NCBI GenBank assembly: GCA_903837025.1
Contig: CAILTC010000547.1
Coordinates: 1-6,066, forward strand
Length of the DNA: 6,066 bases
DNA from: an uncultured Bacteroidota bacterium
GTDB taxonomy: Bacteria; Bacteroidota; Bacteroidia; Flavobacteriales; Flavobacteriaceae
Direction of reading: 5' to 3'
Under the pieces are notes generated by a model. The model made no database searches. It was not told where the DNA came from and worked only from the letters and a program-made list of their open reading frames with translations. Position 1 is the stretch's first letter. Every line of letters starts with the position of its first letter. This document shows, in pieces, positions 1 to 3,866 of this stretch. Both the position numbers and the translations under genes were made by a program.

Positions 1-9
1 AATGTTTTA

Positions 10-32
10 TTACCGTAAAAATGCGGTGATTA
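10..32 (+). promoter_or_regulatory. Operator-like inverted repeat, upstream copy
   Basis: This 23-bp element is built around ACCGT (12-16), a 6-base spacer and GCGGT (23-27), a near-perfect dyad. It matches the element at 83-105 at 20 of 23 positions, and both end in GCGGTGATTA. The copies start 73 bp apart, about seven helical turns, which would suit cooperative protein binding or looping. A further GCGGT half-site lies at 63-67. The repeat is seen directly. The operator role is inferred from its position before fic. Confidence 0.55.
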
Positions 33-53
33 ATCCAAATAATAATTCAAAAA

Positions 54-85
54 TTTGATAATGCGGTAGTAAAATACTATTTTTA
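54..85 (+). promoter_or_regulatory. Possible Bacteroidota sigma-ABfr promoter for fic
   Basis: TTTG at 54-57 and TATTTTTA at 78-85 are separated by 20 bases. This resembles the Bacteroidota primary-sigma pattern TTTG (-33) and TAnnTTTG (-7), with the last base of the -7 element mismatched. Transcription would start around 90-96 and give a very short leader to the ATG at 105. The GCGGT half-site at 63-67 would lie in the spacer and the 83-105 element across the start point. In such AT-rich DNA a match this loose could be chance. Confidence 0.35.
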
Positions 86-90
86 CCGCA
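62..90. repeat. Inverted repeat TGCGGTA / TACCGCA
   Basis: TGCGGTA (62-68) is perfectly complementary to TACCGCA (84-90). The inner sequence AGTAAAATACT (68-78) is itself a small dyad. The right arm is shared with the operator-like element at 83-105, so two overlapping dyads use the same ACCGC block. This could allow alternative DNA binding arrangements or alternative RNA hairpins before the fic start. Confidence 0.5.
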
Positions 91-105
91 AATAAGCGGT
101 GATTA
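83..105 (+). promoter_or_regulatory. Operator-like inverted repeat overlapping the fic start
   Basis: The core is ACCGC (85-89), AAATAA, GCGGT (96-100), a perfect 5-bp dyad, within a 23-bp block repeated at 10-32. The final A of the block is the first base of the fic ATG. A protein bound here, or the matching RNA hairpin, would cover the transcription start or the ribosome entry site. A natural candidate binder is the C-terminal winged helix of the Fic protein itself, giving autoregulation. That part is inference. Confidence 0.55.
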
Positions 106-1187
106 TGTATATACATCAACAAAAAAACTGGCCACAATTCACATGGGATGCTGAACTTATTACAAAAATATTAGGTTCGGTTAGGCATCGCCAAGGACAA
201 ATATTAGGTCAGATGCAAGCTCTCGGTTTTAGGATACAAGAAGAAACGATGCTGAAGGCACTGACGATGGATGTAATGAAGTCAAGTGAAATAGAAGGCG
301 AATTACTAAATCCAGAACAAATACGTTCTTCAATAGCGAGACGTTTAGGAATTGAAATTGCTGGAGCTTTACCAACTGAACGTGATGTAGAAGGTATTGT
401 TGAAATGATGTTAGATGCTACACAACGTTATGATGCTCCTTTAACAGATGAACGATTATTTGATTGGCATGCAGCATTGTTCCCTACAGGACGTAGCGGA
501 ATGTATAAAATAAAAACTGCTGCTTGGCGTGATGATGTTATGCAAGTTACTTCGGGGGCTATGGGAAAAGAAACAGTGCATTTTGAAGCTCCTTCTGCCT
601 CTAAAGTACCAAGCGAAATGACTATCTTTTTAGAATGGATAGAAAATCATATAAACCTTGACCCTGTCCTAAAAGCAGGACTTGCTCACTTGTGGTTTGT
701 TACCATACACCCTTTTGATGATGGTAATGGACGTATTGCACGTGCAATCACAGATATGCTTCTTGCACGAGCGGATAAAAGCCCACAACGGTTTTATTCT
801 ATGTCTGCACAGATACAAGCAGAACGCAATAAATATTATGACATACTCGAAAGTACTCAAAAAGGAGACCTTGATGTTACGGCATGGCTAATATGGTTTT
901 TGGATTGTTTAATGCGTTCTATGGATCAAACAGATGAAACCATCAAAAAGACAATGGTTCGTGTCCAATTTTGGGAAACGAATAAAGAAACTTTATTTAA
1001 TGCTAGGCAACAGAAAATACTACAGTTGCTTCTAGATGATTTCTTTGGCATACTAAGTGTATCTAAATATGCAAAAATAGCCAAGACTTCAACCGATACA
1101 GCTCTGAGGGATTTGCAGGACTTGGTAAAAAAAGAAGTTATAGAACAACAAGGAAGCGGTAGAAGTACTTCCTATAAACTGAAATAG
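105..1187 (+). CDS. Fic family protein (DUF4172-Fic-winged helix), probable AMP transferase
   Basis: This is a complete 360-residue protein. Fic enzymes transfer a nucleotide monophosphate, usually AMP from ATP, to a hydroxyl side chain of a target protein. The active-site motif HPFDDGNGRIAR lies at residues 202-213 and fits HPFxxGNGRxxR fully, so catalysis should be intact. The N-terminus (MYIHQQKNWPQFTWD) is the DUF4172 type. SSEIEG at residues 60-65 fits the inhibitory helix motif [S/T]xxxE[G/N] with E64 as the blocking glutamate, which makes this a class II, self-inhibited Fic protein that needs no separate antitoxin. Residues about 298-358 look like a winged helix-turn-helix. I chose ATG 105 over an in-frame GTG at 99 because family members begin at MYIHQ. 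No Shine-Dalgarno sequence is evident, as usual in Bacteroidota. Operator-like repeats sit immediately upstream. The target protein cannot be inferred. Confidence 0.94.
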   Translation: MYIHQQKNWPQFTWDAELITKILGSVRHRQGQILGQMQALGFRIQEETMLKALTMDVMKSSEIEGELLNPEQIRSSIARRLGIEIAGALPTERDVEGIVEMMLDATQRYDAPLTDERLFDWHAALFPTGRSGMYKIKTAAWRDDVMQVTSGAMGKETVHFEAPSASKVPSEMTIFLEWIENHINLDPVLKAGLAHLWFVTIHPFDDGNGRIARAITDMLLARADKSPQRFYSMSAQIQAERNKYYDILESTQKGDLDVTAWLIWFLDCLMRSMDQTDETIKKTMVRVQFWETNKETLFNARQQKILQLLLDDFFGILSVSKYAKIAKTSTDTALRDLQDLVKKEVIEQQGSGRSTSYKLK

Positions 1188-1315
1188 AGTGAATGTGTTC
1201 TCTTTAGATAATTTCTAATTTGAGGTAAGCTTAATTTAAATTTTAAAAGAAATTTATAAACTAATTCAAATTATGATTACCTTTGTTCTATTAGCAATAT
1301 GAAAGTTTCTAATCG

Positions 1316-1338
1316 GTTGGTACCCTTGTTGGTACCCT
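1316..1338 (+). repeat. Direct repeat pair GTTGGTACCCT, 12-bp period
   Basis: Two perfect copies of the 11-mer GTTGGTACCCT lie at 1316-1326 and 1328-1338, one base apart. Tyrosine integrases of mobile elements bind short, closely spaced direct repeats (arm sites) through their N-terminal arm-binding domain, and this pair has that geometry. The spacing equals that of the GTGACCCTATTA pair at 1522-1545, but the sequence differs. The repeat is certain; the arm-site role is inferred. Confidence 0.7.
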
Positions 1339-1396
1339 GTAAAATATAGCTTTGTGAAGCATTGAAAACATTGGCTTGACGTGGAATTCGAAAGAA

Positions 1397-1411
1397 CCTC
1401 TTTCTCCGCCA
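1397..1411 (+). other. Possible attachment core resembling a tRNA-Ser 3' end
   Basis: CCTCTTTCTCCGCCA resembles the 3' acceptor end of bacterial tRNA-Ser genes, including the CCA. A GAATTCGAA stretch (1384-1392) just before it is reminiscent of a T-loop, but the bases around it do not form a proper T-stem, and no intact tRNA can be folded here. A 3' tRNA fragment of this kind is the usual scar left by an island that integrates into a tRNA gene. Adjacent GAAAGA-ACC-TCTTTC (1390-1404) is a 6-bp dyad that could be a recombinase core. This is a similarity judged by eye only. Confidence 0.3.
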
Positions 1412-1441
1412 GCTGAAGTTTCAAAAGGAACTTCTAAAGTC

Positions 1442-1484
1442 AAAAGCCTTTAAATACTAGTATTTAAAGGCTTTTTTGTTTTTT
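1442..1484 (+). terminator. Perfect 34-bp palindrome followed by T-runs
   Basis: Positions 1442-1475 form an uninterrupted perfect palindrome with 17-bp arms centred between 1458 and 1459. Near its outer ends it has AGCC/GGCT, and the stem then continues into TTTGTTTTTT. In RNA this is a strong hairpin plus U-tract, so a rho-independent terminator is the best reading. Because the palindrome is symmetric and begins with AAAA, it could also work on the reverse strand. It would insulate the 1673 gene from upstream transcription, and may be the native terminator of a lost tRNA-Ser gene. Confidence 0.75.
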
Positions 1485-1521
1485 ATAATGTGTCAAAAAA
1501 CACATATGCTATCAAAGGACG

Positions 1522-1545
1522 GTGACCCTATTAGTGACCCTATTA
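1522..1545 (+). repeat. Tandem direct repeat GTGACCCTATTA x2
   Basis: Two perfect, directly abutting copies of the 12-mer GTGACCCTATTA occupy 1522-1533 and 1534-1545. They lie about 130 bp before the start of the integrase-derived frame. Their size and spacing suit arm-type binding sites for an N-terminal arm-binding domain such as residues 1 to about 90 of that protein. The repeat is seen directly; the binding role is inferred. Confidence 0.75.
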
Positions 1546-1581
1546 TTTTTTCTACTCTTTTAGTAAAAATAGGGTCACTAA
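1531..1581. repeat. 14-bp inverted repeat around the GTGACCCTATT motif
   Basis: TTAGTGACCCTATT at 1531-1544 is perfectly complementary to AATAGGGTCACTAA at 1568-1581, with a 23-base loop. The loop extends the pairing imperfectly, since TTTTTCTACT faces AGTAAAAA. The right arm is a third, reversed copy of the tandem 12-mer. The result is two direct sites plus one opposed site, or a long hairpin if transcribed. Confidence 0.7.
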
Positions 1582-1588
1582 ATTGGAA

Positions 1589-1605
1589 GAATTCCTCGGG
1601 AATTC
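1589..1605. repeat. GAATTCC-TCG-GGAATTC dyad
   Basis: A perfect 7-bp inverted repeat with a 3-base spacer lies 67 bp before the next start codon. It is compact enough to be an operator or recombinase core site. Nothing in the sequence decides between these, and its proximity to the arm-like repeats is the only context. Confidence 0.45.
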
Positions 1606-1630
1606 CCTGTCTACACTAGATACTTTCAAA

Positions 1631-1664
1631 GTTTTTAAATCAATTTGATTATTAATTTAAAAAC
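1631..1664. repeat. 10-bp inverted repeat just before the fusion gene
   Basis: GTTTTTAAAT (1631-1640) pairs perfectly with ATTTAAAAAC (1655-1664). The loop region contains a second small dyad, AATCAA-T-TTGATT. It ends 8 bp before the ATG at 1673, in the expected leader or promoter zone of the original integrase gene. It could be an operator for integrase self-regulation, or chance in an AT-rich leader. Confidence 0.4.
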
Positions 1665-1672
1665 AAGAAGTT

Positions 1673-3823
1673 ATGTTAAAAGTAATTTTTTATCTCAAAT
1701 CCGGAAAGGATAACAAAAAGGGAGAATCTCCAATTTTTGCGCGTATTTCGCACCATCAGCAATCGATTACCATGTCTACTGGTAAATCAATCTTAAAAGA
1801 AAGATGGCGGTTTACCAAAAACCTCAGGAATATACTTAAACTTGAAAAAGAAAAAGTACTGAAAAATGGTTTGGACTTATTTCAACTGAATATCGAAAAA
1901 AAGTTTAATGAAATGGCAAAGGTTAGTCCCGATATTTCATTACTATTGCTTAAAGATGAGTTTAACGGTAAAACTACTATACAAACAAAAGGAGTAAGCA
2001 TTCTAGAAATCTTGGAAAAGCATAATGCATATTTTGAAAGAAAAGTAAATGCAAATGAGCGCTCTAAAGCTTCTTTCCAAAAATATGGACGATCTAAAGA
2101 ATTGCTTGTAAACTTTATGAAACAGCAATATCTGATTGAAGATCTTCCAGTAAATGAAATTTCCAGCGCCTTCATTTACAATCTCGAATCATTTCTTAAA
2201 TATGAAAGTGATTTTAAAGGGAAGATTGGCATTAAAAACAATTCGATGGTCAAATACATGAGAATGTATAAAACAGCCTGTAATTTTGTAGGTATTGCAG
2301 AAAAGGATGGAAGACCTATCTTCCCTCCTGCTGGTTTAACTCCCGAAAGTTTAGATAGAATTCAAGGCGAAGTTTTAACTCTTGCCTATCAATTACTTCC
2401 CAATTATTTTCCGTTAATTCAACCTTATGTCCTGCAAGGACAACACATTTTAGTGTTATGGTGTCCTGCCGGTGATAACCGCCCTTATACCGCGCCAATA
2501 ACACAAGGAAAAGGAGCTTTACGCCAACCTTACATTCGATACGGTTCACGCAGTATCATTGCCAAGGACGATAATTTAAGACGACTGCAAGAACTCACGG
2601 CACGCATTCCTTTTGACGACAGGATAAACGGCAAAGCAACCATTGACGATTTAGATTTAGGATTAATACAGGCGTTTCTTCAGGAAGTAAAAAGCGATTT
2701 ATACGAAGAAAGCAAACAAATCCCTTTTACCGATTTGTGTCTCAATATGAAAATTGTAAATGGTCCAAAAGAAGCATTACGCCCGTTAAATGTGGGACTT
2801 TTATTTTTTTCTCGAAATCCGGAAAAGTTTCTCGAGCGCTCTTGGATTGAATTGGTCATTCATAAAGACAAAACTGGTAAGAATTTCGCCGAAAAATATT
2901 TCAAAGGTCCTATTCATTATCAACTAAGAGCCGTATTAGACTATTTCAAAAACAATGTGATTGAAGAAACAGTCGAAAAAGTAGCACATAAAGCAGAAGC
3001 CAACCGCCATTTTAATTTTCCTTATGTAGCCATAGAAGAGGCTTTGTCTAATGCCGTATATCATAAAAGCTATGAAATGGACAAACCTATTGAGGTACAA
3101 TTATGGCCGGACAGAATTGAAATTCTAAGTTTCCCTGGTCCAGTTCCGCCAGTAGATGCACAAATATTGAAACAAAATAAACGCATCGTAGCACGCGATT
3201 ACCGCAACCGCCGCATTGGTGATTTACTCAAAGAACTACACCTGACCGAAGGACGTGGCACGGGTTTCCCTACCATAAGAAACGCTATGAAGGAAAATGG
3301 TGCTCCAGAACCCATTTTTGAAACAGACGAACAAAGCACCTATTTCCTTTCGGTTTTACTGGTAAAAGAACAAAAAACAGATGCTATTGAAGCAGTTCCT
3401 TTTACCAATTTAGAAGAGCTTAGTTACTTTTTAGACACCCTGAGTAACCTAGATAACGACCAAGATAACGACCAAGATAAATCCAGTGATAATAAGGGAT
3501 TAGAGGTTTTAAACACTTGGAGTGACCTAGCTAACGACCTAGCTAACGACCTAGCTGGTAACCTAGCTGTTCAAATTATAGAAAGTGATCTTAATGACAA
3601 AGCACTTTCAATTTTGAAGGTATTGGAAGAGCCTAAAAAAAGAGTGGAAATTCTAGAACATATTGGGCTTCGTAATCACTCTGATAACCGAGAAAAATAT
3701 TTAGACCCATTAGTAAAATTAGGATGGATAGCAATGACCATTCCGGATAAACCAACACATAAAGACCAAAAATACAAACGTACCGTTCAGGGAGAAATAC
3801 TTCATAAACTGATAACTCGGTAA
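1673..3823 (+). CDS. Chimeric protein: integrase N-terminal half fused to AlbA_2/Schlafen-type ATP-binding regulator
   Basis: This is an uninterrupted 716-residue frame. Residues 1 to about 95 resemble the arm DNA-binding domain of Bacteroidota tyrosine integrases (MLKVIFYLKS, GESPIFARISHHQQSITMST). Residues about 107-205 resemble the core-binding SAM-like domain, ending in KYMRMYKTACNF. The catalytic domain with its R-H-R-Y residues is absent. From V206 (VGIAEKDGRPIF) the frame switches to a COG2865-like regulator. It has the rest of an AlbA_2 domain to about 300, then a histidine-kinase-like ATPase region with EEALSNAVYHKS (455-466) and EGRGTGFPTIRNA (526-538). A repeat-rich linker follows at about 591-632, and a winged-helix C-terminus at about 640-716. 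The first part of AlbA_2, about 60-70 residues, is missing. The next in-frame Met after the junction that could serve as a late start is M359, so expression depends on the integrase start. hsdR follows 43 bp later. It may be a functional fusion, a decay product or an assembly error. Confidence 0.88.
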   Translation: MLKVIFYLKSGKDNKKGESPIFARISHHQQSITMSTGKSILKERWRFTKNLRNILKLEKEKVLKNGLDLFQLNIEKKFNEMAKVSPDISLLLLKDEFNGKTTIQTKGVSILEILEKHNAYFERKVNANERSKASFQKYGRSKELLVNFMKQQYLIEDLPVNEISSAFIYNLESFLKYESDFKGKIGIKNNSMVKYMRMYKTACNFVGIAEKDGRPIFPPAGLTPESLDRIQGEVLTLAYQLLPNYFPLIQPYVLQGQHILVLWCPAGDNRPYTAPITQGKGALRQPYIRYGSRSIIAKDDNLRRLQELTARIPFDDRINGKATIDDLDLGLIQAFLQEVKSDLYEESKQIPFTDLCLNMKIVNGPKEALRPLNVGLLFFSRNPEKFLERSWIELVIHKDKTGKNFAEKYFKGPIHYQLRAVLDYFKNNVIEETVEKVAHKAEANRHFNFPYVAIEEALSNAVYHKSYEMDKPIEVQLWPDRIEILSFPGPVPPVDAQILKQNKRIVARDYRNRRIGDLLKELHLTEGRGTGFPTIRNAMKENGAPEPIFETDEQSTYFLSVLLVKEQKTDAIEAVPFTNLEELSYFLDTLSNLDNDQDNDQDKSSDNKGLEVLNTWSDLANDLANDLAGNLAVQIIESDLNDKALSILKVLEEPKKRVEILEHIGLRNHSDNREKYLDPLVKLGWIAMTIPDKPTHKDQKYKRTVQGEILHKLITR
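2276..2300 (+). other. Fusion junction between integrase and AlbA_2 sequences
   Basis: The family identity changes at about nt 2287/2288, between F205 and V206. Before it, TACNF is typical of the end of an integrase core-binding domain, where an intact enzyme would continue into the catalytic domain. After it, VGIAEKDGRP is an internal AlbA_2 segment, normally preceded by a strand ending in a Gly-Gly-rich turn. The joint is in frame with no stop and no linker. The breakpoint is placed by family recognition and may be off by a few codons. Confidence 0.7.
3451..3480 (+). repeat. In-frame 12-bp tandem repeat AGATAACGACCA x2.5
   Basis: AGATAACGACCA occurs at 3451-3462 and 3463-3474, with a further half unit AGATAA at 3475-3480. 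It encodes the repeating acidic tetrapeptide in DNDQDNDQD, residues about 594-602. The unit is a multiple of three, so gain or loss of copies would change linker length without breaking the frame. Confidence 0.85.
3524..3571 (+). repeat. In-frame 12-bp tandem repeat GACCTAGCTAAC, about 4 copies
   Basis: GACCTAGCTAAC is repeated at 3524-3535 and 3536-3547. Diverged copies follow at 3548-3559 (ending GGT) and 3560-3571 (AACCTAGCTGTT). It encodes DLANDLANDLAGNLA in the linker between the ATPase-like part and the C-terminal winged helix. The spacing and the TAAC-GAC core are shared with the array at 3451-3480, so both may descend from one expanding unit. The leucine every fourth residue is compatible with a short amphipathic helix. 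Confidence 0.85.
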
Positions 3824-3866
3824 AATCGAAAATAATGTAGTATTTTAGACGCATCAATAAAAAACC

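Larger units (their letters stand above)
1188..1672. other. 485-bp gene-free region with stacked repeats, possible recombination site
   Basis: I found no convincing gene here. From 1188 to about 1310 it is plain AT-rich sequence with no strong hairpin-plus-T-run terminator for fic. From 1316 onward it is dense in short direct and inverted repeats, listed separately. Order: GTTGGTACCCT pair, tRNA-Ser-3'-like sequence, 34-bp palindrome, GTGACCCTATTA pair with inverted copy, GAATTCC dyad, and a 10-bp dyad before the 1673 start. Arm-type repeats, a tRNA-like end and an integrase N-terminus immediately downstream together suggest the attachment region of an integrative element. Intact elements normally show this beside an integrase gene. 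Confidence 0.5.

Noticed and set aside
99..104. In-frame GTG at 99 as the fic start
   Set aside because: It adds only Met-Ile before the family-typical MYIHQQKNWP start and lies inside the operator-like dyad. ATG 105 is the better choice.
682..891. A 69-codon frame inside fic in another frame
   Set aside because: It overlaps the catalytic motif region of fic and has no supporting start context or similarity.
1376..1411. Intact tRNA gene
   Set aside because: Only a 3'-end-like stretch is visible. The T-stem does not pair and there is no anticodon arm, so at most it is a fragment.
1522..1581. CRISPR array
   Set aside because: The repeats are 12 bp, directly abutting with no spacers, and one is inverted, so this does not fit a CRISPR array.
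1882..2549. Reverse-strand open frames of 97 and 77 codons opposite the fusion gene
   Set aside because: They are antisense to sequence with clear integrase and AlbA_2 similarity and have no family features of their own.
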